In this document: positions 11,612-22,000 of the stretch, piece by piece
How positions within the stretch are numbered: the stretch's first letter is position 1
Layout of the letters: each line of letters opens with the position of its first letter
Assembly: GCA_019649035.1 (NCBI GenBank)
Contig: BMAT01013942.1
Span: 2,257 to 31,895 of the forward strand
Direction: 5' to 3'
Length of the DNA: 29,639 bases
DNA from: Elysia marginata
Taxonomy: Eukaryota; Mollusca; Gastropoda; Plakobranchidae
Notes under the pieces: model-generated
Told to the model about the DNA's origin: nothing
The model's database searches: none
Seen by the model: the letters and a program-made list of their open reading frames with translations, nothing else
Translations under genes and position numbers: made by a program

Positions 11612-11765
11612 ACCAGCTCTGTGGCCTAGCGGTAAGACACTTGCTCAGAGATTCCCCAGCCAAGTCAAACCAGGGGCTTTAAATTTGGTATTAGCAGCTG
11701 ATCTGCCTAGTTTCGCACCTCCCGATCTCTGAGCGAATGTCTTACCGCTAGGCCACAGAGCCGGT
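11612..11765. repeat. Head-to-head pair of truncated tRNA-derived SINEs
   Basis: 11612-11710 is a plus-strand SINE head (gctctgtggcctagcggtaa, then gctcagagat) with its B-box portion deleted but with the following caaaccaggggctttaaatt body. 11716-11765 is the same head in reverse orientation, ending in ccgctaggccacagagccgg. The arms form an inverted repeat of about 40 bp with a loop of roughly 70 bases. The family is shared with the fuller copies at 13313 and 20894. Confidence 0.75.
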
Positions 11766-11894
11766 CATACAGTAAAGAATTAACAATAGAGTAAACAATT
11801 TAACTACATATACATGTACATGTATTTGTTTATATTTACATCAGTTGATATTCAATGTTACAATTTGAAGTTGCAAACCTTGCATTTTTTATCA

Positions 11895-12245
11895 CAGTCG
11901 AGTTCAGATAAATCAAACCTGGAAAATTTGAATACTTGTTACCATACTACATTGGAATCAAGATAAGTCACCTTGGGACCCAAAAAAAAATACGTTGACT
12001 TGATTTAACCATTACAAAAAAAAAATACAAAGAAATGCAAAATGCGACCGCAAAACAGAGTTGACTAATTTCACTAAGCAAGAATTTCCTTTGAAAAGGT
12101 GTTGACTTCAAGTGGATTTTACTATATAAAAATTTATCTCACCGGTTTTCCCTTTTATAAACATAAAATATACTGACGCGGATAATTCAAAGTGATTTAA
12201 CTCCAACTTTGGTCCTTTTGCGTTTTAAATATCCGAACTCGACTG
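11895..12245. mobile_element. MITE with CAGTCGAGTTC ends, outer element (Tc1/mariner-like)
   Basis: The left end is cagtcgagttcagata and the right end is tatccgaactcgactg, inverted repeats of about 16 bp with one mismatch. The CAGT terminus and flanking TA on the right (CA on the left, consistent with a mutated TA) fit Tc1/mariner-type non-autonomous elements. No transposase frame is present. It is interrupted by a second MITE (11945-12128). Confidence 0.65.
11945..12128 (-). mobile_element. Second MITE family copy, nested in the outer element
   Basis: The reverse complement begins tatatagtaaaatccacttg and continues aagtcaacacctt, and ends close to ccaatgtagta. It aligns along its whole length with the element at 15350-15533, sharing aagtcaacacctt, ttgctta, gtca-ctctgtt, catttt-catt and ggt-c-aaggtg-. 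It sits inside the outer CAGTCGAG element and so inserted later. Confidence 0.65.
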
Positions 12246-12437
12246 TATTACAGTTACAACTACATGTACGTAGTTACAGTTGATAGGGATAATAAAAGCA
12301 GTTAATGTTATTGTTACACCTCTTGGGTATCTTGTTGATCCTTATATTATCTGTCTGAGAGAGAAAAATTATCATGGAAGGGTGTGTATTGTTTTGTACA
12401 TGTATAGGCGTCCCTAGTGGTCAAAGGTCAGAAATTT

Positions 12438-12472
12438 CACTCTCTCTCTCTTCTCTCTTCTCTCTCTCGCTC

Positions 12473-12521
<49 letters not shown>

Positions 12522-12630
12522 ACTCACTCTCTTTCTACCTCCCCTCCCTTCTCTATCTCTGTCTCTTTCTCACTCGCTCTCTTTCTACCTCCCCTCCTTT
12601 CGCTATCTCTGTCTCTCTCTCACTTTCTAG
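12438..12630. repeat. CT-rich microsatellite with a ~48-bp higher-order repeat
   Basis: A nearly pure pyrimidine tract of (TC)n. Its second half contains two copies of a ~48-bp unit with the core ctctttctacctcccctcc followed by ctatctctgtctct. Open frames here are Ser/Leu artefacts of the repeat. Confidence 0.9.
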
Positions 12631-12639
12631 TTACATAAA

Positions 12640-13290
12640 TTGTCACGATATTCAATATCATAGTTGCATAGATTGACGATACAGACAGTTAGTATTACTA
12701 TTAACCAACGAGCTAAAGAAATGTACAATATTGTTCAATTGATCAAAGTGTTTTAAGAAAGGTTACGCCAGGTTCGCTTCGTGTGTTGCGCCTGCTCCTA
12801 AAATATTAGAGTAAAAATAGCATGACACAAGGAGGGTGTGGTATAGGATGATATTGATAAACAGTGAAATAGAAAGGTTGAGGTGTGGGTTGATTGAAAT
12901 AAGAATGAAAAAGGGAAGTAGGCATGTAGCTTGAAAAAGAGAAAGACCGGGGTTTTGTTGAAAGAGATAGAAAGAGAGGTATGGGTGTATGATCTAATTG
13001 GAAAGAGTAAGGGGTAAGGTATGAAAAACGCGTGTTGTTGGGGGTCTAGTGTGTGAAACAGAAGGGAACGGGGGAGAGTGGATTTAAAAAAAAAAACACA
13101 CACAAAGAAAAGGTAAAGATGTAGGATTGAAATATGGGGAGAGGGTATAGTATAAAAAGACAGAAATCTCTGGGTAGCCGATAAGGGTAAACAGAATTAG
13201 AAGAGGGGACTTAGGAGTTTAGGGGGAAAATCAGACACAGAACAAAGAAAACTTTCAGTCTTGTTAACAGGTCTTACCAATGGCAGTGAT
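12640..13290. other. Non-coding DNA with a purine-rich stretch (12800-13250)
   Basis: The plus strand of 12800-13250 is strongly purine-biased, with many gaaagagatagaaagagagg-like segments and G-runs. This is the opposite bias to the preceding CT tract. The long minus-strand frame at 12798-13103 translates to low-complexity Phe/Ser/Leu sequence and is not considered a gene. Confidence 0.5.
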
Positions 13291-13312
13291 TTTTGCGAAG
13301 CTATATATTATA

Positions 13313-13640
13313 CGGTTCTGTGGCCTAGCGGTAAGACACTCGCTTAGAGATCGGCAGGTGTGAGGTTCGATTCCCGGCCGAGTCAAACCAAGGACTTTAA
13401 AATTGGTATTTCTATTAGCAGCTGATGCGCCTGGTGTCTGGCATTATGGATTTAGTGCTAAGTCTGTTTGGCCCGGTGTCAAGATAATGTGACTGGGTGT
13501 GGTGTTTGCAAGCGCTCCTTACATCACAGTGTGACATCACGCTTTCAATTGACCCAAGCGCTTTCTCTTATATTATCAGATATAACCTTGTACTTGTAGT
13601 TGAAAGGAGACGTTAAAGTTCAAACAACCAACCAACCAAT
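13313..13640 (+). mobile_element. Full-length tRNA-derived SINE
   Basis: The tRNA-like head has an A box (tggcctagcggtaagac) and a perfect B box (ggttcgattcc). A body follows (gcgcctggtgtctggcatta, later caagcgctccttacatcaca) and a 3' end reading gagacgttaaagttcaaaca plus (accaacc)n. A target-site duplication is visible: cgaagctatatata at 13296-13309 versus cgaagctatgtata at 13641-13654, with one mismatch. The head's ends can pair like a tRNA acceptor stem (ggttctg with ccgagtc, imperfect). Confidence 0.85.
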
Positions 13641-13659
13641 CGAAGCTATGTATACACTT

Positions 13660-14160
13660 TACTTTAGGTAAAAGAGAGACATCTAACTAGAGGCGATAAT
13701 TTGTTTAAGCTCTGTACGAATAAAGAGACTTCTGACCAAGGGTGTTGATTTTATTCGCTCTTAGTTCTTACTAAGGACTTATGAAATTCTTTTACTAAAA
13801 AAATAGGGACTTCTATGTGTTCTAACCTAGGGCAGAAAATAAAATGCTTTATTCTAAAGGTAAAAAAGAGAGACTTCTATTCAAGGGTGAGAACTTAATA
13901 CGTCTTTGGAACTATAACTTAAAGACTGGCGTCTAAGATAGGGCAATACTTTTTAAAGCTATGTACTAAAGAAAAAAGAGAGACTTTTAAACAAGGGCAA
14001 TAAATGTACTTTCAATGCCCTATACTAAAAGACAAAAGAGAGACTTTTAACCAAGGGGATGGGGAGGGGGTTGTTACACATGTACTAAAAGAAAGAGATG
14101 CTTCGAACAAAGTGCTTTAGCTTTTTTTTATATTTTATGTACTAAAAGAAAAATGCATTC
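13660..14160. repeat. Diverged minisatellite, ~60-70 bp unit
   Basis: About seven or eight degenerate copies of a unit combining tgtactaaaagaaaaaagag, agacttttaaccaaggg and gcaataaat...ttcaaagctc. The clearest copies lie between 13960 and 14160. The first copies are more degraded. There is no coding capacity. Confidence 0.7.
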
Positions 14161-14184
14161 ACAACCCAGGGCAATGGTTGTTTT

Positions 14185-15182
14185 TTATGCTCTATCATCT
14201 TCAGCATGCAAAGAAGCGCTGGTGATCATGTCCTTCCACACTTCTCGATCCCTTGTTGCTGCCAAGGTCTCTTTCAGTTCATCTATTATTTTCGCCCGCT
14301 GTCTTTCCCCTACGATAAATCAATTATTTCTGTTCAAACAATATTCCAGTCTTTTTATCGTGCCCAGTTTGAATGAGTCGGAAGTCGGAAATTCCCTTTT
14401 TTTAGGAAACGCCATTTAAAGGTTTTTCCCTTCTTTGTCTCTATATTTTATACCAACAAATGCCATTAATAATATCTTTCTACAAAATATTGATACTATG
14501 AAACTGTTGACATTTAGAAGCTGAGAAAAGCAAAATGTCTTTCTAAACAGCAACGCTTTTTAATGTGAAAATTTTGACTCGGACTCGATCGCCCTCGTGT
14601 CTGCCAAGTTTATTTTACGCTAAGATCAGTGACCTTTTAGTTTGCGCTTTACTCAGGATTTTTCGGTTTGAATTCCTTACTGTCTATGATACATGTATTC
14701 GGAGCATTCTTCTCAAGGACAACAATTCTGTTGTCTCTAATATAATTTCCTGTGTCTGTTCTGAGATGGTCCACTCTTCGCAGAAATAAATCAGGATAGG
14801 TTCTCGTTGTCTTGCTTACCTAGATGGGGTTTTATTTAATAGGACTTCTGTCATTTTCTGAAAATTCACTTTAGTTTGTGTTGTTCTTGATGACATTCTT
14901 GCTCTGATTCTTCGGTCATAGGAGCTTAAATTTCTTAGGTATTTGAACTGTTCTCGTTGTTTTAGTTTGAATCCATTGTCCATTCTAATATTTCATTTCT
15001 GGGAGTACCTAGCTCCGAATGAAGACCATCACTTTTTTTCTGTTACTATTTAGTTCCAGTCCTTTGCTTTTGATTTTTTTCAGCTAAGCTCAATAGCCTT
15101 TACAAGTCTTGTTTGTTTTTCATGATTAACACTGTGTCATTAAAGATAATTGAGGATGTCACAGAAAGGGTGACTGTTCGGC
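14185..15182 (-). pseudogene. Non-LTR retrotransposon (LINE) remnant, reverse transcriptase C-terminal part
   Basis: Reading the minus strand from 15182 down gives LIFNDTVLIMKNKQDL-like text near the catalytic region. Next come FKYLRNLSSYDRRIRARMSS, the palm/thumb pattern FKYLG...D.....I..RI. After that: FQKMTEVLLNKTPS, LIYFCEEWTIS (the LLYGCETWT motif) and LLSLRRMLRI. Near the end is RAKIIDELKETLAATRDREV-WKDMITSASLH before a stop at 14185-14187. This order is typical of RT domains of LINEs. Several frameshifts and in-frame stops make it inactive. The clade was not determined. Confidence 0.75.
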
Positions 15183-15349
15183 ATAAACATGGGGGAGTCT
15201 TCATAAAACCCCTCTAAAAAAACTTTTTCTCTTTTTGACTTGAATAGACTAATTAAAATCGCATTTAAGGCAATTTCATTATCCTGTTATATATAATGGC
15301 ATCTAACATATGACAAGAAAGGCAATAATCAACCTCATATAAATACATG

Positions 15350-15533
15350 TATAGTGGAATCCCCTTAAAGTTAAAGTCAACACCTTGAAAGAAAACTTGC
15401 TTAAAGTCAGCTCTGTTCGGCAGTCCCATTTTGTATTTGTGTTTATCTTTGTAATTGTTAAAGTCAACTTTTGCGTAATGTCAACATATTTTTGTCGGTC
15501 CGGAGGTGTTGACTTTGTCAGGATCCTACTGTA
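15350..15533 (+). mobile_element. Short MITE with TA-flanked inverted ends
   Basis: The ends are tatagtggaatccccttaaa and, as the reverse complement of the right end, tacagtaggatcctgacaaa. Both are followed by gtcaacacct. The ~184-bp element carries no coding sequence and is the same family as the nested copy at 11945-12128, in opposite orientation. The TA dinucleotide at both ends fits Tc1/mariner target preference. Confidence 0.7.
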
Positions 15534-15986
15534 TAAGCTATAACGTTAATGATTCGAACAAGCACTAAGCGCAATAACTAATGATTCGAAGGTAGAACGA
15601 AGGTATCACTGGCAATGGTGAACAGAAAGTTTAAAGTGATAAAGGCTTTTAAAAAAGCTGATTGTTTTCATTAGCATTCCTTGTTAGGAACGCAGTAACG
15701 AAAAGGTGCTTCTTTGCAAGTCAAGTCAAGGCGTTTGGTGACAAAGCTAGACCTACCATGATAATTCGAAGGTTTGAAAGTTACGGTACCGTACCATAAA
15801 AAGATTTCTTATGCAAAAAAAATAAACAAAAAGTCAAATCGAGTATCTTATTTTGGTGTACTAAGTCTTAAGATACAGATTGACACGCATGAAAACGGGT
15901 GTCTAGGTCTACATTGATCTATGTGATATAAGCTCTCTGTATTTGATTTTGTCCGAAAAATTCTTTTCACAGCTGTTTTTAAGTCT

Positions 15987-16925
15987 CATCAAAGCAGATT
16001 CCAACCAAATTGCATTATGTAAGATGTAGTATGGGACCACCGGTGGATAACAGCAACAGTGTTCAACTCAACAAACGTAGAACTTTATATGACTGGCGTT
16101 GATGTGTCAGCAGCGTTCGATATTATGAACCGAACTAAATTGCTTGAAATTCTAAAAGGTAAATCTATGAGAATGAACTTCACATCATCCTATTTCTACT
16201 CAGTAGAACAGCAATAGACGTCAAGATAAAAGGAAATGACGACCCAATGCAATTTACCAACAACATTGGCACATAGCAAGGGGGCAGTTAAAGTCCTTTC
16301 CTTTTTACAATTTGTCTAAAGCATACCCTTTGCAAAGAAATTATCTGCCCAAGACAACGAACAATTCCAATCCTTGCGGAATCAATATACGCCGACGACA
16401 TTGTCTTTATTGGAAAAAAGCGTATTTTAAAAGCCTGGAAAGAAGACTTAAAACACACTACTTCAAAGTAAATGTGGATTAAACAGTATGAACATACATG
16501 CACACAAAAAGACTCGGAAGAACAGGCAGTAAACTAGGACATAGAATACGGAATCACTTGACCAACACTGCATTTAACAAATTGGCAAACATCTGGAACA
16601 ATGAAAACAAAACAAAACAGAAAACAAAAATCAAAGTGTACATCCCTCTAGTTAAATCAGTGCTGCAGCGGCACCAGGGATCTAACTAAAACAGACGGGG
16701 ACAGGCTATACTTACCTAGTGCCATCGAAAACAAATGTTCTCGGAATCCGTTACCCTACCAAAATATACAATGCTTTCTTCTACAAAAAGTGCGGAGGGG
16801 CTTCTCTCTCTTTTTGAAGGTGATTCAATCAAGATGGAGACTATTTGGACACGTACTGAAGAGAGACCTAAACACCCCTGCAAATGAAGCATTGAAATTT
16901 CTACCTTTTGAAAAAATAAAACCAA
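15987..16925 (+). pseudogene. LINE reverse-transcriptase remnant with YADD motif
   Basis: Plus-strand segments, interrupted by stops and frame changes, follow RT order. HQSRFQPNCIM is the QSGFRP motif, followed by WDHRWIT. Then LYMTGVDVSAAFDIMNRTKL, motif A with the catalytic D. Then IGT-stop-QGGS-stop-SPFLFTICLKH, motif B (GTPQGDSLSPLLF). Then AESIYADDIVFIGKK, the catalytic YADD box, at about 16377-16420. The tail shows NTAFNKLANIWNN, KIKVYIPLVKSVL and SRWRLFGHVLKRDLNTPANE. At least three stops within about 300 codons show that it is dead. It belongs to a different subgroup from the minus-strand remnant next to it. Confidence 0.8.
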
Positions 16926-16929
16926 TCCT

Positions 16930-18262
16930 TAGCCGTAATTAAAAATCTCTTTGCTGCCATTAAATCTGAGTGAACGTTTTTATAAAATTATGCCTATCGG
17001 TTGATGCTGAAGGCCTATGTTCTACGACAATTATAAAGCTGATGAAACAATACTATTGATTAGGCTTAGAATCTGTACGAGAACATGAAATTAAATTACG
17101 CAAAATAATAATTAATATTCTTCTGTTCACGTCGGTCACTTTTGCTTTGTTTCTTTACTACCAACTGATACTGAGAGTGTTTGGCTAGTGTGGCAGTTTT
17201 AATTTTTAATTCTATTACACCTAAGATTGAAGGCAGAGCTGGTAACCAGTAGGCAGGCGCCTATTGAGTTCAGTATTTTATTGCTGGCACAGAATGGCTA
17301 TCAAAGTATTTAAGGTACAGAAATAGTACAGAAATAAGCCATTGCTGGAAAAAACACATTTGATCAGTAAATTAAGACTATTAAGACCATAAGAGAAAAT
17401 ACCGTTATATTTATTTCTACATAATTATATCAGAACCCTTTGCAAAACGTACTAGGTCATATCTAAACAAAGTGTAAGTTAAATTTAGATGAGTAATACG
17501 TAGGGCCTACAGTAATAATATTTTGAAGTTTTTTTATTCTAGAAATAATTTTGTAATTAAAATTAAGAAAATTTCAACATCAATAATTCTCTCCAATTAG
17601 ACAGAAATTTCCAGCAGAGCACTGTTATTTTGGAGTAAGAAAATATTTTTTCCAAAATGGTTTTTGGCAAATCGCTATTTTTTATTTAGAATCTGTTGCA
17701 AGTAACCTTCTTCTGTATCAACCTCATTCCGTATCTTTGGAGTAATAAAAAGCTTTCAGAAATACTTCAAAAGGGGGTCTTAATTAATACTGCAACCGGT
17801 CAATCAGTGATTGACAGTTCTGGGTGTTGGGTTCGTGAGAGTTTGTTTTCAGTACATAGGCCTATGTGTAGGTGTCGGTAAGATGTTAGAGGGACATAAG
17901 AGTGTAATTGGTCAAGGATCGGTTAGGGTCGATCCTCTCGCCGCACAGATTCCGATGACCATAACTGCACTAATTAGTTTTTATCTCATTAATTTTGTTT
18001 CTGCCTCGATTAAGATTTGCCTAAGAAGACCAGTTACCTGCCTTTACTGGACTCAGCTGTAAGATCCAGTGTCCATCAAACAGTTTGCTTTAGTGTGGCG
18101 ATGAATTATGGTTCACTTCCTCATTCTAATTCGACCACCGGCTACTACGGCTGGTCGGCCAGGGAAGGGCATAGAAAATTTGGCAATCCTAGCAGGGTGA
18201 ATGCGTCGTCTTTAACAAAACTACAGCGAAATAAAAATTCAAGACTTTACCATGTGACTTTT
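16930..18262. other. Non-coding DNA between the LINE remnant and the Reeler gene
   Basis: AT-rich. Open frames at 17696-17881, 17811-18062 and 18017-18271 overlap one another and show no family resemblance. A good donor-like site (ttttg|gtaagt) at 18263/18264 could close a 5' non-coding exon of the downstream gene, but this is unsupported beyond the consensus. Confidence 0.3.
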
Positions 18263-18263
18263 G

Positions 18264-18546
18264 GTAAGTAGTAGTAAAAGTAGTAGTAGTAGTAGTNNNN
18301 NNNNNNNNNNNNNNNNNNNNNNNNNNNNNNNNNNNNNNNNNNNNNNNNNNNNNNNNNNNNNNNNNNNNNNNNNNNNNNNNNNNNNNNNNNNNNNNNNNNN
18401 NNNNNNNNNNNNNNNNNNNNNNNNNNNNNNNNNNNNNNNNNNNNNNNNNNNNNNNNNNNNNNNNNNNNNNNNNNNNNNNNNNNNNNNNNNNNNNNNNNNN
18501 NNNNNNNNNNNNNNNNNNNNNNNNNNNNNNNNNNNNNNNNNNNNNN
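18264..18546. repeat. AGT trinucleotide microsatellite running into an assembly gap
   Basis: gtagtag repeats from about 18268 lead into 250 N (18297-18546), and gcagcagcag follows the gap. The gap almost certainly reflects unresolved trinucleotide repeats. Open frames drawn through the N run have no meaning. Confidence 0.9.
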
Positions 18547-18757
18547 GCAGCAGCAGCTATTAAGCCTCATTCTCATTATTGTTAAGGTTTTTTGTGTGTA
18601 TCAATTATTTGAATTTTGCATAGGCTATCTAAAATCTTAATGCCTCTCAGAAAATTATCTTTATGACACATTTAAGTAGGCCTTGTATCTACAAATTGCT
18701 AAGTTCTTTATTTCAGCTAACCTAGGTAACAATATCCCCCTCCCCTCTTTTTTTCAG

Positions 18758-18865
18758 GAAATCGCTGACGTTACATTGAGCCATGTAACACAAAACGAAA
18801 AACTTGTTATTATTTCTGCTACATAAGTTTTAAAGGAACGCCAGCCTTGTCTTCAGCCAGGCATC
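18758..18865 (+). promoter_or_regulatory. 5' untranslated segment of the Reeler/repeat gene
   Basis: An excellent acceptor (cccctcccctctttttttcag, AG at 18756-18757) starts this segment, implying an upstream non-coding exon. It contains a two-codon uORF (ATG TAA) near 18783. An in-frame stop at 18824-18826 lies upstream of the chosen start at 18866. Confidence 0.5.
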
Positions 18866-19005
18866 ATGACTTGCTTCCTGTATGTATCGCATGATGTCCT
18901 GCAAGTTGTCGTGTTGCTGTCGATGGTGTCGCTGAGTCATGGGTTCAGTCGAGGCTCTCTATTGGTTACTGGAACCAGCGCCGCCAGACGGATGTATTGT
19001 AATAG
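18866..19005 (+). CDS. Reeler gene exon 1: signal peptide
   Basis: ATG at 18866 (A at -3) encodes 46 codons plus two bases. The donor is aatag|gtgagt. The hydrophobic core LQVVVLLSMVSLS is followed by SHG, a plausible signal-peptidase site near residue 26. The exon ends in MYCN, whose Cys 45 probably opens the Reeler domain. Confidence 0.7.
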
Positions 19006-22000
19006 GTGAGTATCGTGCCTGAACGCAATCTTCTTCTTCATCTTCTTCTTTAGTTTCTGTCAGGATTGTAAATGCCTGATGAAGAAAAAAGCTGAGCGTT
19101 AAGAGAGAATCTTATTGTTTTTTTCCTCTAATCTATCGAAAACTATAGTAATTAATAGGCAAGGTCAACTTTCCAAAATGCTTGTATGAGCTCGATTTGT
19201 GCTCTTAATGAATTTTAACACTGCAAAAGGTTATTTGCCAGCAAGTGTTTATTTACTGATTGATCTTTTTAAAAATGAAATTGCGGGAGCTGAAAGATTT
19301 ACTTCTCCGTTATTTACCATTATAGCTGTCGAAACCAATCTCGCCAGCCCGCTGACTATTTTTAGATTTAACAACCTGCATTTCGTTTGGATCGGCCTAC
19401 CTTAAGCTGAGAGGTAAAGAAAAATCTTATCTTTCTCAAGCTACACCCCTCAGGGCATGGTAACCATTACATCTGGACTTAGCGATCGAGCTTAGCGCTA
19501 TCTGTGGCCATACCCTTGATTCAACTCTATCAATCACCAGTAAGCCTACTGACTACCGCAACTACCAGCGATCGAGCTTGGAGTCAATTAACGGGAAATA
19601 CAGGCGTTTGTGGAGATAGAATCTATGTGTTATGTAATTATACAATTACTGACTTGACTTGCCAGTTTTATCGCATCCTACTTTGACGTCTTCTCGCTCT
19701 TTGGTTACCCTTTCTTTACTCATTGCAAAATCTTGTCAGTTTTTTTCTGTCTTGTGTGAGTGTTGCTATGTCGTCCAATTCTTCAAAAGCCACAAAGTAT
19801 TACTATTTTTAATGTGTAAACTTGGGTTTCCTCTAGGCCTGTGTTACACCGTCCCCCAGTCCACATGGAGGAATCTTGTCGTGGAGTTTGCAACCCGCAG
19901 CCCGGAGCGGACCACTTTACTCTAGACCTTCACGTCAATGACACTTCATACTGGACCAATGGATTCGATAGTAAATATAATTACTATTTTACCTTCGTGT
20001 AGATGAAATTGACTCTTTACCTCCGTTCCAAGCTTGCCTTTATTCTCACAGTGATGTTTTTTTTCTCATTCGTTACTTTTTCATCTTTCCTTCCGTTGTG
20101 TTTCAGGTTTTTCCTTCCGTACTTTTTTGCTCACTCGCACACCCAACAGCATTTGTTGTATTGATAGCATTAAGTTGTTGTAGTTATAGTGCAGACAGTA
20201 AGAGTAGACCTATGAAAAATTAAGTAACAGTAGTAGTAGTAGTCGTAGAAGTCGTAGTAGTAGCAGTAGNNNNGGAGGAGGAGGAGGAGGAGGAGGAGGA
20301 GGAGGATGAGGATGAGGAGAAGGGTTTCATATAAAGATTTTGAAAAGATTCGTCAACGAGTGAAAGGCCATTTTCGATTTTTTTGTCTTTTAAGAAAAAC
20401 AGAATACATGTCCCCTCTCTCTTCGTCTTTCTCTATTATTCTGCCTCCTCTTTATCACCCTTTTCTTGTCTTAATATTATCATCTCATGTAATATGATCT
20501 TAGTCTTGCCAAATTTGACATGATTGTATCGGTTTTTCCCCCCAATAACAGACAGTATTTTAAAGCTAAGTTGTTTTTTTTTTATTAAACCCCAACCAGT
20601 AACTCTGCGCTCATTGGACAACTCCACCTATCACGTGACTGGCTTTTCTCTGGTGGCCGTAGACGAGATGGGAACTGTGGCTGGCGTCTTCACCGGTAAC
20701 GAGAACGTACTGATCGGAACGTGTGAGGGCGTCGCGCATAACGTCGTAGAAGGCCAGTACGTTGTGCATACCAAGGCGCAGCACGGACGCAATAGCGTCA
20801 CGGTGACGTGGACGCCGGATGGATACAATCATGAGAAAGTTAAATTTCAGTAAGTTAGTGCAGTGCAAACTCCTTGTAGCTATAAAACTATTTACCGGCT
20901 CTGTGCCTAGTGGTAAGATACTCGCTCAGAGATGGGTAGGTGCGTGGTTCGATCCCCGACCGAGTCAAACCAAGGACTTTAAGTTTGGTATTACTATTAG
21001 CAGCTGATCCGCCTGGTGTCTGGCATTATGGGTTTTAAGTCTGGTCGGCCCGGTGTCAGAATAATGTAACTGTGTGTGGTGTAGGCAAGCGCTACTTAAA
21101 TCACAGTGTGGCAGCACGCTTTCAATTGTCTCTAGCGCCACCTCTGATATAAATTCGAAGTTGACTGAGACTTTAAAATGCAAACAACCAACTATAGAAT
21201 TATCGGTTAAGCGTTTGCAAGTTAAATGTGCAACACTGTTTCGGTTGTTCGAATCAAATTATTTTGATGTAAAATTTAAAAGAAAATAATCGTTTCAACT
21301 TACAGTTATTTCTGCCAAGAGACGATAAATCATAATATGCAAGTTACAATTCGGACATCAAAGTCTATTATTAATTTGAAAGCAAGTTAAAAAAAAGCGT
21401 TACAATAAGCTTACATATCGCAATATCTTTTTTTAAATATAAAGGACTTGGACTAAAACTAAGATTACCGTATATCGAAATTCTGAATCTAGCCTGATTT
21501 ACAATGTAGTACCCAAAAATTTTGATTCCAAATCCAAAACTTTTTTACTTTAAATCCGAAATAAAGGAGAGGTCAAACACACACTAACAAAGAATAGTTT
21601 CGTCTTCTTCGTTTGTCGAAGTCTGTAAAATTTAGATTAAATCTAGATCTAAAATCTAGAGTGAGAGTCTAAAAAATTTATGTAATCTAGATCTACAGCT
21701 TGATTATAGAAGATGTCTTGATAAAGAGTCTGCAATAGACCCAGATCTACACTAGGTTTCGATCGCAATTTTGCTTCCAATTCATGCTCTGTGTGCTATG
21801 AATTCTTCTATTTTAGCCGAGGGCCTAAGCCTATGCTCTGTGTGTCAAGTTTCGTAATTTATGAAAATCATTTTTTCCTTTGAATAATAAGTCAAATCAA
21901 AGCAAGTCTGTTGGTTTTATTTTAGAAATAAAGACATTGTAGTTTTAAAAAAATCGCACGTACAGAATACGAATGCATTCTGTGATGGCGTGTCTAGTAC

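Noticed and set aside
12374..12676. Ser/Leu-rich open frames
   Set aside because: Translation of the CT microsatellite in two frames, with no other coding sign.
12798..13103. 101-codon minus-strand frame rich in Phe, Ser and Leu
   Set aside because: Explained by the purine bias of the plus strand, with no domain or splice support.
13313..13385. An intact tRNA gene
   Set aside because: The A and B boxes are tRNA-like, but the sequence continues into a conserved non-tRNA body and repeated tail found in other copies, so it is a SINE head.
18247..18576. Open frames spanning the N run
   Set aside because: They exist only because N codons are not stops. The flanks are trinucleotide repeats.
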